Shown here: positions 37,801 to 49,800 of the stretch, piece after piece
Position numbering within the stretch: position 1 is the first letter of the stretch
How the letters are laid out: every line of letters starts with the position of its first letter
Source: Closterium sp. NIES-65
Taxonomy: Eukaryota; Streptophyta; Zygnematophyceae; Desmidiales; Closteriaceae
Assembly: GCA_948144175.1 (NCBI GenBank)
Contig: CANXME010002463.1
Span: 2,069,001-2,133,000, forward strand
Length of the DNA stretch: 64,000 bases
Direction: 5' to 3'
Translations under genes and position numbers: made by a program
The notes under the pieces: model-generated
Told to the model about the DNA's origin: nothing
Seen by the model: only the letters and a program-made list of their open reading frames with translations
The model's database searches: none

Positions 37801-40800
37801 GCACCGCACACACCCCGTGTGTCTTGTCGTCGCTGCTCGGGTAGAAGGTCATCATCGACGTCGGCCTGTTGAGAAACATGTGCACCCTGGCCAGCTCGCA
37901 CACCCGCTGCGCACATAAGGTATACACAACAACATGAGTGGCGCACACCGGTATGCATGACGGTTGAATAATGGAACCGGACGGGAACGGGCCCGCTCAC
38001 CTTCCACGCCTTGTCCGCAGGCAAATGCTCCAAGGCGCGCTGCAGAATAGGAGACTTGGCCGTGCGCATATGACGGCCACCAGATCCATGTGTGTCGTCA
38101 TCGTCGTCCTCGCCGTCATCGTCTGACCCGCCACTCCACGTCTCGCCACGCTTACGCTTCGGGTTCATACAACCCTGCCCCGGGTCTCTCTGCCTGGTCG
38201 CCTTACGCTTATGAGAGCCGCTGGACGGCCGAGACATCGCATTCAAGAACAGCGCCTCCAACCGCGCGTTCTCCTTGGCGCTCTTGTCCTGAGCCTGAAT
38301 GAGTTGCTCGAGGATACGGCTCGGTATGCGCACGTCATCGCTGTTGGCGTCCACTGTGTCCCAGCGTGTGGGTCCCACCAGTCCGTCCACGTCGTGATTA
38401 GCGCGAGTGTCAGCGTTGGCCGCGGATGGTCCCGCACGCCCATCGTCGTCCGTCTTCCCCCCCTTAGCGGGCTCGGCTGATTCTTCGCCTGATCCTGATG
38501 CCGACGTGTCTCCGCCTTCCTCGTCCTCATCCTCGCTGCGCTCGGACGAATCTGCACTCTCCGCCCCAGTGCCGTCATCTGTGGGTGACAGAATGACAAC
38601 AGGCGCACAGAACCGCAAGTTAGCATACGCGCGCAACAACCGCCGCGAACGTCGTGACTGATCCACTCATGATCGTAATGCATACCTTCCTCTGGCTGCA
38701 CCACCTCCTTCCCCTTCTTGCGGAAGCTCAGGCTCTTGGGTAAGGGCGCCCCACGGTTCCCGTTGGACAGTCGACCTCGCGGCATCGTCAACTGGTATGA
38801 CGCTCGCAGGTACGCAGGCGGGAGCGAGACACGACGGGAGCGTCCCCCAGCTCGGGTATCCTCAGAAGCAATTGAGGTATCCATTGAAGCAACTGAAGTA
38901 TCCAGTGAGATGCGCACATAATGACGCGATAACCACTTTTCTACGTAGCGGTGAGATGCTCAGCTTCCATGACACTCCGCTGCACCGAATACATGAGGAG
39001 GTTGGTACCCAATACTGCCTCGTACACATCTGGATGACCGCAATCCAAAACCCCCAATTACAGAACACCACGTCACTCGCACATTGACGGGTGTCCACCC
39101 CCGAACCATACACTGCGCACATCATGTGGTCACAACATTGTCCACATACCTTCATTGTGTGGACACTCGTCACGGAACTGGTTCCGGTATTCGTTGAGGC
39201 CCTTACTCACTTAAACATGTAGTACACCAAGTTCACGATTGCATTACCAGCTAACGGTGTTTGTCGTTCATACTTTGCACGCACAAGACTCTTCATTCCA
39301 AATGCAACATTATCCGAAAGCTACACAAGGGTGAGCAACTACGTGCACGGACATGTTTCAACCACACATTGACTCCACACCAATTATGCAGCCATCTCTG
39401 ATGTCTTCTCCTCAGCTCCAGTGTCTTCCCTCCGCTCTTCCTGGTCATTGTCCCTTGCACCTCCGCCTTGCTCGTTTGTCACTGGGGCCGTCCCCCCACT
39501 CTCAGCATTGTCGGTTGCCGCTGGGTCGTTGGTAGCTGTGTGGTCGTGGTCCACAACCCTGCGCCTCTTTGATGCACCTGTTGCACCCCCACGCTTCCTC
39601 ACTCGTTTCAACCGCTGGCCCACGCTCTCCAGCGCCTCACGCCAACTCCTCCACCTCCACCACTTCCTCGCTTCCACCAGGGTCTGTAAATCTTCTTTGG
39701 TGCACCCCCGCAGCGTTGCCTTCTCTGCGGCCGACAGGCTGACGGTGTTGGGTATCCTCTCGCTAGGCCTCAGCACGAACGCACCGGCGGCGTATGCAAA
39801 TGCCGCCTCCTCCTCAGTGGTGTACCCTCCCAGTCTCTGCTGCTTGCGCTTCCCACGTTCTTTAAACAGAATCTTGACGCAGTACTTGCCGGTGTTCGGA
39901 TCCAGCTTCACACCCGTGTACCTGGTTGCACATGTATCTTCGCCACCGTCCTCGTCATCTGAATCTGACACGAGATCCTCCTCTTCGTCGGCCTTCGCCG
40001 TCTCCTGCCCAAGCCTGTCTCCCCACACGTCAGGTCCAGCTGGCACACCCGTGCCGGACAGCAGCCGCGGGCGCGTCAACATCCAGGGAGGTATGGCCCC
40101 GTTCGAGATCAGCGGGTTCTGCAGCAGGCTCGGTGTCGGCGCACATGCGGCGAACGTGGAGGCCAGCGCCACCTGGGTGAGGTTGCGCACGCCGTCCTCC
40201 TCAGGACTGCTGTCATCTCGCCTCTTCCGGGCAGACGGACGCTGGGGTGTGCGTGGCGCATGCTTGTTGCCACCCGCCTCTGTTTTCGTGCCGTTCCCCG
40301 CGACCCCTCCATGCAGCAGCAGTTGGGTTGCAGCGGACACCACCTCGTCCCGGCTCAGGCCCACGAAGTTGGCGATCACGGTGAAGCTGGCGTCCAGGTA
40401 CCTCACATCGTTATGCAGCGATGCTATGCGCCTCGTCATCTCCGTAAACCGAGCGTCCTCATCATGGCGAGTGTTTGGCGCCTGCCTCCCATCTCCCTCC
40501 GCAGTGTTTCTCACCTGCACCACTGTCCCCTCTGCGGTAACCAGGCCTTCGTCTTGCGGCGGGACTTCAATCCCCAGTTCCTGTAGTTGTTTCAGAAGCT
40601 CTCCGCCAGCGTGTGCACACAAGTCTCGGCGCATCTCCCGCCTGTATTGGTGCGGTGTCACACCCTGGAACCAGAGGCCCGAAAACACCGTGGCGAAGTC
40701 GGTATGCACCAGGGTCTTGAGGTACTGACAAACAAAAATCCCACAGTCCTCCTTGTTCGGCTGCTGTGGCAGCTTATCCTCCTGTCATAAGGGTAACGAA

Positions 40801-43800
40801 TACCGAAGTTATCAGTATGCACACCTGTGTATGCAACCAGCACAGCTGTGTACAGAACGAACGAGGCGTACTCACCCGTAGAATTACGCAGTCCGCCGCG
40901 CTCAGCGTCCTGTCCACAACCTCCATGTTAGCGTTTGGGTTACTCGCCTTTGCGAGTTCGGACAGCAACCTGCATACAAGAGTTCGTCCGGTATTAACAA
41001 AATTGAGCATGGACGTATATGCTATGCGCTTCGTTATGCCGAAACCCCTACTCACAGCTTCGTGCCTGCGAAAATCTTGTGGCTATTTCGATTCTTGATC
41101 GCGCTGTCCAGCAAGACCAAAGTCAGGCGCTCCTTGCCCTTGGTTCTCTGCGTCTTGGTGAGCACCGATGGGTTTATAGCGATGACGAGGGAATAGTGCT
41201 CACTGCGCGCAAGAAGATTGGGGTGAAACGGGATCGGTGTTAAACAGCAGTCGGTTGCACATCACGGAAACCAACCGGGAACACTGGTAAGATGAGTACA
41301 CTCACGACTCTAGGACCGGGATCGCAAGATAATCGTGTTCCAAAATCGGCCGCCCACTCCCCAGCGTTAACGGCACTCCATGCGCAGCTGTCGTCTGTGA
41401 ATAGGCCTTGCAGTCCATGGCGGCCCATGTCTTGCCGTCGCGGAGCGACGGCTTCCTGATGCTAAGCAGCCTGCGCAGAGGTGAACACGAACAAGTTAAC
41501 ACACCGTGCTACAGTGAGATGCGCAGAAAATCGTACAAAAGCGCGCGCATGTGCGGGGCTGTCAGCACGGTACTTACACGTTGTGAAAGTCCACCACGCC
41601 ATCGGTGATCCACTGTTCGTCCTCGATCGACATGAAGTCGTCCTTGTCCACCTCACATCCGACACCGCGGTGATTCATGAGCCTGATGTTGCGGTAAGAT
41701 GATTTCGCATAGTTCCGGGCGATAGCGGCCACCACATCGTCCGGCACCGGCTCTGTCGCCTTTTCCACGACATGGGTCGCGAACCTAGAAGCCCTTCCGC
41801 CGTCCTTTGTCGGCGGACACGGAGGTGATTTTTTGTCGCCCTTGGTCGACGCTCTGGTTCTGGGAACAGACGGGTCAGGATCTTGGTCATCGCCGCTGCT
41901 GCTAGTCTCCGGTTCATGGAACCGGTTGCGCTTAGAGACAGACTGTTTAGGAATCGCCATCAAGAACGGACACTGAATACCATGCGGAGGAGGCCGGCCT
42001 TAATACGAGGTGAGCACGGAGGGGATGACTGGGAGAACACAGCCACTCACGGATCTCGCCTGGAGGGAACTACTCTGATTGACGGGTGGGCCAAGATGTC
42101 GCCTATAACCTGGTGGGTGTTGGGCATGCATAGGCGAAATGGTATACACCGTTGGATGAGATGCGCATGCGATGTCCACCTGTGACTCGATAACGAGACT
42201 GGATGTGATGGTGAGGCAGCATGCATATCCACGTGTTGTAAACCAAGGGGTTCGGAACACGAGGATGCGAGATTTAGGGTGGGTCAGCAATTCTGGTGCA
42301 TGGAACACCATTTGGTTTTCCTTGTACAATCCAAGTGACGCGGAATCCGATAACGGCGTACGCGGACGTCAGCACTTGGGTTGTTGGGCCACCAGCGCGC
42401 ACTAAGTATGGGTTGTACACGATGTAGTCGTGTACTCTTAAAAGCGGAAGTAAAATTTGTAGGTTGTCGTAAACAATATTGCAATATGCATAACGGGTAT
42501 ATGACGTGCAAAAACAATACACAACGTCTTATGGAGCCAACTGTGTACAATCCCACGACGTCAGTTATTGGCTATTTCTATTTCTGGTCGTACTAATTAC
42601 CGCGCTGATAATTCCGGGTCAAAAACGGGGAGTGTTATTTACCGGACCACCGTTACACATTCTGCAATTATAATATGGTTGTGCATTATGGTTGGGTGTA
42701 TAATGTTTACCGGTGACAATCGAACAGATGGTATGTGCACACTTTTCAAAGTTCTGTGCACATGAGTGTGCACCATGTTGATCCTCTGAGTTGTGTTAGA
42801 GCACACCTGTGGCCAGTCCGAGTTTCTATCGCCACGGTCTCTAGGGTTTCAAGGTTGCAGGATGACGGGGAACAGTTGCATGGTGTGCGAGACGGTGTTT
42901 AAGGACGACAGCCGGTTACAGTCACATGTCGCTAACGGTGCAATTTGTCGCGCAGAGTTGAAGAGGAAACGGGAGAGTCTTTTGTTGGCGGCATATTTGG
43001 AAGCAATTGCCCGTGACGGAGAGAGTAGACCAAACACACCGCCCGCATCGCGGCTTAAGGATAATGACGGCAGTGTTGTATCGGTTGCTCCGACCGCCTC
43101 TATTCCCGAAGTTAGCCTGGTTAGCGTCGCGGATACACCAGCTGACGGCGAGAATGCGGAGTCATCGGAACACAGCGAGAGGGCGGAGATTTTCGACACA
43201 CTGACCGAGTTGTATCTATTCTTCCGTGACGCCGATCTTTCGCACCGGGAAGTTAACCGTCTGTTACACATTTTCCGCAACCCGCGCTTCAACTTACGGG
43301 CCCTCCGACGATGGCGCAACTGGGTGGACGTGCGCCGATGGGGAATGGCGCGCGCTCCAGCAGACATGGTCCCGTGGAAAACGGAGGAGATAGTGGTGCG
43401 GGGCCCCAAAGGAATGCAAATGAAGCTGCTACTGCACTACCGCGACACAGAGCTGGTTCGTAAACGGCGGCCACACCCGCATCCCCCGTCGTCGTCACTG
43501 GGAAGGAATCTTGCCGCTCACTCCTGATTATATCCCGATGCGCGCAGATTCTGAAGAAGCTGGTGCGGACGTTCTCATCCAAGAAAGGGTTCGTGTGGAA
43601 ACCTAAGAAGATTCATCGGAAGAAGAATGGCGAGAGGGTATTCGAGGGGCCGGAGACGGGCGATTGGATGCACGCTGCTCAGGTAAGTGCATCGGTAGGC
43701 CAGTCCACATTACATGTGAGTCCCAGAATGCTATAAGACGGAGTCTAACATTTGTGCAAGGGCATGTATGGTTGGCATGGCAGAAGGAGATTAATGACAG

Positions 43801-46800
43801 TGAGGCACTCATACTAGGCGTGCTGATATACAGTGATAGCACCCAGGCATCACGGAATGGTCGGAGGAATGCGTGGCCGGTGCTGATCTCGCTTATCAAC
43901 ATACCAGCGGAATTACGTGGGGTGGAGCCTGGGCACACGTTGGCGGCGGTGCTGCCATTCCCACCCGAATGGGCATCGCCCACGGAGAAGACGCGGGTTT
44001 TCCAGGAGGCATTGAAGATCATCCTCGCGCCCATCATGCGAGAATCTGCAAGGTACTGAGGTGCATATGCTACACGAGCAGCAGGCCAGTGGGGACCCCA
44101 GCAGATATTGCCCCGTGTTATGACCGCGTATTGTGTGTACGTTCCTAACCTAACTCACGGCCACGTGTGCATCGTCACAATGTGCAGCGGGCCAGTTCGC
44201 TTCTTCTACTGCACGGACGCGGACGGGAAGGTGCACAAAGCGGTCCCTTGCCTGTACGGATACCCTGCCGACTTTCCGGAGTCCAGCAGAGCTTCTGCGA
44301 CTCTTCAGCAGGGGACGCACCGGCCGTGCGCTAACTGCTATGCAGACAAGGGGGAGTTGACCATGATGGTGGGGAAGGCCGATCCGCGTACCCCCGAGAT
44401 GCAGAGGGACATTGTCCGCCAGATCCTGGCGTGTAAGAAGAAGGGCGACGCTGACGCCGTGCGGAGGCTATGGTCAACACATCCGATCGAGGTGGGCTAA
44501 ACCCTGAGGGCGTTTGCGTGCCTGTAGTGTACGGTGGAACCTAATGACGCGGTGGTGTCTTTGGTTGGACATTGCAGTGCGTACTTCACAGGTGGAATTT
44601 CGCGGACACAGAGTGGGGCAACGTGTATCTGGCATGCCTTGCAGACACACTGCATGTTCTGGACTCCGGTGTGCTGATCCACATGATGGACACCTACATC
44701 GAACCGCTTGGGAAGGTTGAGATGCGGACGCTTGAACGGTGAGCAGACTGTAGCCTGCATGTCATATCCTGGTGGGGTCATTTGGGTTGTAGTACACCAT
44801 GTGTGCAGCGCTGATGGGCACGTCGAATACTTGGTGTGCGCAGACGCAAGAAGGAGTTTAAGGCCATCACGCCTAGCGTGCTCCTCCGAATCCCAGGGGG
44901 CTCATCGTTCTTCGGTTCCGGCGCAAACTACGCTGCGTTCGAGCACAGGAGCATGATGCAGATAATGCCGATCTTGGTGGCTGACGAGAGCGCGTTGAAG
45001 GGTGATGAACCGGGAGAGCTGCGCGCGTTGCAGGTCAAAGCGTTCAGGCTGTTTGCTGTGTTTTACAAGGCGTTTCTGGCTGTGGACCGGCACACACATA
45101 CCACCATTGCGATTGCACGGCAGCATGCGATAGCGTAAGTGTGTGCATTAGGTGCATCGCTGGTCGGAATTGCGGTGGGTTTGTTGTGGCGGCCGTCGGG
45201 TGGCACACGAGTGTGCATTGACTGTTGCCTGCCATCGTGGACGATGTGGCAGGTTGGTGGCGTTGCTCCCGAGAGCATTTCCAAAGCAGGCATCCCACTG
45301 GAGACTACCAAAGATACACATGATAAGACATTTACTGGACAACGTGGTGGAGCGCGGGATGCCGCACCATTATTCCACTGAGATGTGGGAGCGCACGCAC
45401 AAGGGCACGGTCAAGGGTCCAGTTAGAGGGAGCAACTGGAGCGACATTCCGCGCCGAATCGTGGAGGAGGAGGTGCAGAGAGAGGTGTACCGTGAGGTGG
45501 CTGCAGACGCCGGCGGTGGGCGGCAGTATGCGTCTGCATTGCGCGAGGTGCGTAGGGGAGTGGTTGGTGCTACGATGGCCATTCATTGTGTAATGTTGCA
45601 CGGGTGCCCATGTACGAGCGGAGCCTGAGGCAGGTTGCGGCTTGTTGTGGGAACGTGGTTGTACACGTGCAGGCAATCAAGACGAGGAAACCGGTGCTTA
45701 CAAAGAAGTATCGGATCATGCGCATAGGCGGGGCGTCGGATCCGGTGTACGATGAGTACACAGCCGCGCTTGGAGACGAGATGAAGGGGATGGCCGCGGA
45801 GTTTAAGGCGTTGGACCTGGCTACCAACAACGTGCAGGTGTGGTGATAATGCTGTCGCACATACATCTCGCACCTGGGGCTTGCACGTTGGTTGCCACTG
45901 CACTCATGATGCTAAGAGATGTTGGATTGTACACAACCGCGTGACAGGTCCACACCGCGGTGGCCATTCCGCGCACAAGAGGCGGCGAGCTGGTGGCCAA
46001 AGGGACGTTTGTGAAGGCATCTCCACGAGAGAGGTGGTACTCGAACGTGGCACTTCTGAACAACAAGAAGGGGGACTGGTATGCAAGATGTCTGTGCATC
46101 TTCAGGGCGCTTGACCGTGATGGGGAGTGGAAGGGATACGCATACGTGAGGTACTACGAGAGGGCGGGAAGCTGCAAGCTTACAGGGTGCACGCAGCTGC
46201 ACAAGAAAGTGGAGAAGGTGAGGTATTCGGTGGTGGAGCTGGGCAGCCTGCAGAGAGTTGTGCACGTGTGCCCGTCGTACAGCAACAACAAGGTGCAATT
46301 AGTTAACAGGTTTTTGCTATGTGAGTGACGGCACGTGTTGGTATGGTGGAACTTAGGAATGATGGGTACAGGATTGCAGGGAGTGTAGTCAACTGTGGTG
46401 GGATGTTTATACTTTGGGTGGTTCAGGTTAGTGTTGACGCTGATGTGTCGCCACATATTGTGATGAATAAATGTGATATGGTGTCCGTGGGTGTACATTG
46501 GCATTTTGTGCATGGGTACGCGGTGGCAACCCTAAACCCGAAACGTATATGTTGGTGTTTAAACAGTGAGGTTATAGTGGTAGCGGTCAGTAAACCCGGC
46601 CTATAACGGGTCTTGGTACGGTTGACGCTTGTGCGGTCGAAGTTGACGCGCTTCAATGTGTGGTGGTGTGACCGACCGAACACCCGCCGTTGGTTGGTCG
46701 GATACGGGTGACGCGTACGTGGCTTCGATTCGCGAGGTGGCCTATCTGAATGTCACAGGTGGCCGTTTCACATGTGTCCGTTATCTTGGAGCGGCGCAGG

Positions 46801-49800
46801 AGTTGTGCTCGCAAACTTGTGTGGCGCTTGTCAACCCTCGTACGTAGTGTGCGTACGAGGGCAAACCGGGGTACGTTCCAGTGAACTACAACGTATATAG
46901 CAAGACTGGGTGCCATCCCCCAACGCATACTTGCCCACCTGGGTGACACACAGCTTCAATGGGTGACCTGAAGGGACTGCTGGCTACTGCGCACCCGGAC
47001 GATGTGTTCTGCTTCCACGAGATTAATTTTCTTCCGAGCCGCCTCCCGAAGACATACATTCCAGACAAGCGTAATGTTTGCGAGCGGATTGTCAGCATCG
47101 GCATTCTTTACAACGCGACGGGCAGTTGTTCCGCGGTGCCACTGGTGGTCCTATCGCCGTACGATAGGCCCGAGCGCAGGCGGGGGCGTGCGGCATCGCG
47201 CATGGTGGCAGTCCGATATACGCACCGCGGCCGGTTGACTCCGGAGGTAGGTGACAATTACACCTCGCTGTGCACCATGTCTGTGTCATGTTTGCAACGT
47301 ACATGTGTGGGCCGACACACTGATGGTGTTGTGCTGTCGGTGTATGATGCTATGCTCGCAGGTGTTCACGGAGTTTGTGGAGACTGTCAACGGTGTGCAC
47401 TTTAGTCGTGATCGCAACACACTCATCCTAACCATACACGAGGCGCATCACATCACCGGCGAGGTCGCGCGCCCCGTCTCGGAGCACGGCTTCAGTGTGC
47501 AGCACCTCACCAACACCCGTGTCGTCAACATACGTGGGTCGGTTCCCGAAGGGGGCCTTCCGCACCTGCAGGGAGTGGAGGACGCGCTGAAGGCCCATTA
47601 CCGCGTTATGCTGATGAAGCGGGCGATCGCGGCGAAGCGGTTCCAGTTCGACTATGCCGCTTCTATCGCCGACGTGGACTACGGACTCATGCTGGAGTGG
47701 CTGGGGGAATCGTGGACCCGTGTGCGCGCTGCAACCATGCAGAGGAGCTGGTGGCGCGCCGGATGCGTGCCGCCGAGCTGGCCGCCGCTGATGGCGTACC
47801 TGAACGACACCAGCGCGACGGGCATGTTTGAGCCGCTCATTGCGACTTGCGTCGAGCTGCAGTTGCTCATCGAGAAGTTTAAGATGAGGCCTGCGTGCTA
47901 CATGACGGCGGCGGAGTTCGTCAACTGCGACGCGGGGCTCTGCGTGGAGCAGGGGTTCGTTGCCACACCTGCTGCAAGCGCGTCGGATGACTCGTCGGGC
48001 GAGATGAGCCTGCCAGACGGCCCGCTGCTGCGGGACGAGCGCAGCAGGCGGCGCGTCATTCGCAACGTCACAAACGCGTACGTGGAGCGTGCCGATGAGC
48101 TCGGCATTCCCCCGGCCCTCGTGCCAGCAGAGGTCGGCGCATCTAACCAGGAGGTGATTTCCCGCCTCGGCAGGACGCCAGTTAAGCGTGCGCGAGCGGG
48201 GCTGCGCACGGAGGACATGGCAGGCCCTTCGGAGCGCAAGGACGAGGACGACGAGTGATGCAGTTGGTTGAAGTTGTGCGGTGTGTGCGTTGTGCGTGGT
48301 GTGCGTAGTTGGCGTTGTGTGTGTGCGGTACCGTACGCCTGTGGATGACGGGGTTGGGGTTGTATTGCTGTTGTAATAGTGGTTGGAGGATTTTAATGAA
48401 AATGGATGAGTTGGGGAACCTTGTGAGACATTTGACGGTACGCGTGAACTTCGTTTACGGTCCGATGTTATAAGTTGGCACAATGGACGCACCGCGGTCA
48501 CCATAACGCGGGAATTTCATCGGGAAATTTGTGCACACGTTCGCGACTCGGGGTGTAGGTGTGCGCTCCGGGAATTCGATAGCTTTGCGACAAGGATACT
48601 GTAATGTCAGTTTTTTGTGTCTGATGTACGCGCGCGTTTCCGGTGTTCAGAATGTTGCGATTTGCGTGCGTTGTTTTACCGCAGCTTTCCGCAACATTCA
48701 CGCAAGGCAGAGGCAGAAAAACCTTCGGGGGCCAAAAAACGCAGTTTTCCTTTTTCGCGATGTATCCTTCTCTGTCCCTGCTCTGCTCTCATGTGTCCTC
48801 GCCATCCTCCGTGCTGTTCCATTTTTCCAGACTCGCCCGACGGCGCTACTCTTTCTTCCCCTTCGATCCCTCTCCTCAACTGTCTCCCACCGCTACCTCT
48901 CCGTTTTCCCCCTTCCCCCCTTTCCTCTCCCCTGTCTCTTCGTTCGCGCGTGCGCTCATTCCTCCCGACCTCACGTCGTCCCTCCTCCTCCCCTTCCCCG
49001 TTTCTTCTTCTTATCCTCTTTCCCCAGGCCCTCGCCGCTGCGTTCCCCCGGGTCTTTTGGACGTGTACACTTACTACCCTTCTACAAAACAATTCGTTAA
49101 GGGTAATCTGGGCAGCCTGCCCGAGCGTGTAGTGGACTCGTCGTATGTGGTTTCCCTGACAGTGCCATCCTCATTACAAGGCGCCCCGCAAGTAACGCTG
49201 GACGTGTCGAACATGTACCCCACGGCTCTCGAGGTTGACGCAGCAGGAATGGTGTCAGCTCCTCCCATGACGCAGACAAATTTCACGGTAAGCACGTTGT
49301 TCTGTGAGATAAAATTTCTCGTCATCCGTTACTCATTCTGTGTCTACATGGTGCTTGCAGTTTTGGTTCCCACACCTCATTCCATGATCACCGCATCCTT
49401 TCCTCCATATTTTTCAGGTAGCTGGAGCAGATCTCTCCCCTCCGGCCGACCCATATGGAATGGTTTCTGCTTACCTTGAGCAATATGGCGCCAAAGCCGA
49501 CGCTAACGACCTCTCGGGCGCTATACTCGTAACCTACGACCCTTATATCGAATCGCACGTTACGGTGTACATGATTTACCGACCCGTCTATAGTCCCGCT
49601 GCGGTGGTGCAGCAATATTGCAACGCGAACGCTCCGTGTTATTTTGCGTACGAAATGGTTGGTAAGTATGCAGCTCCACAGGATGTGATTGCACGGCGTC
49701 GGAGGAGGCTACTCGCTACACGATCCGATTCGCTGACGACGATGGGGACGTGTGTGCGATACGTGTATAGCCCTTCGTGCAAGTGTTACACAACCCAGCC

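Larger units (their letters stand above)
35463..48555. mobile_element. Multigene Plavaka-like DNA transposon (about 13 kb) in gene B intron 2
   Basis: The block lies wholly inside intron 2 of gene B and carries four gene models in divergent halves: an unknown acidic protein and a Ulp1-AP2 protein on the minus strand, a Plavaka-like DDE transposase and a pogo-like DDE_1 protein on the plus strand. About 1.4 kb of non-coding DNA lies at the left end and 0.3 kb at the right. The ends are tentative: CACCCCCG at 35463 and, inverted, CGGGGTG ending at 48555, each flanked by TA, which could be a 2-bp target duplication. Removing this span would leave a 563-bp intron, close to normal for this locus. 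The inverted match is short, so the ends may be wrong, but the presence of an inserted element does not depend on them. Confidence 0.72.

Noticed and set aside
39900-40000. AP2 domain taken as evidence of a plant transcription factor gene
   Set aside because: The segment is in frame with a Ulp1 protease inside a transposon, so a host AP2/ERF gene is not the best reading.
39421-40728. A 435-codon plus-strand open frame
   Set aside because: It is antisense to exon 5 of the Ulp1-AP2 gene, has no family pattern, and the minus strand shows catalytic motifs and matching splice phases.
47428-48504. A 358-codon minus-strand open frame
   Set aside because: Antisense to the DDE_1-like gene; rich in Arg/His/Pro with no recognisable motif. 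Its length reflects high GC content.
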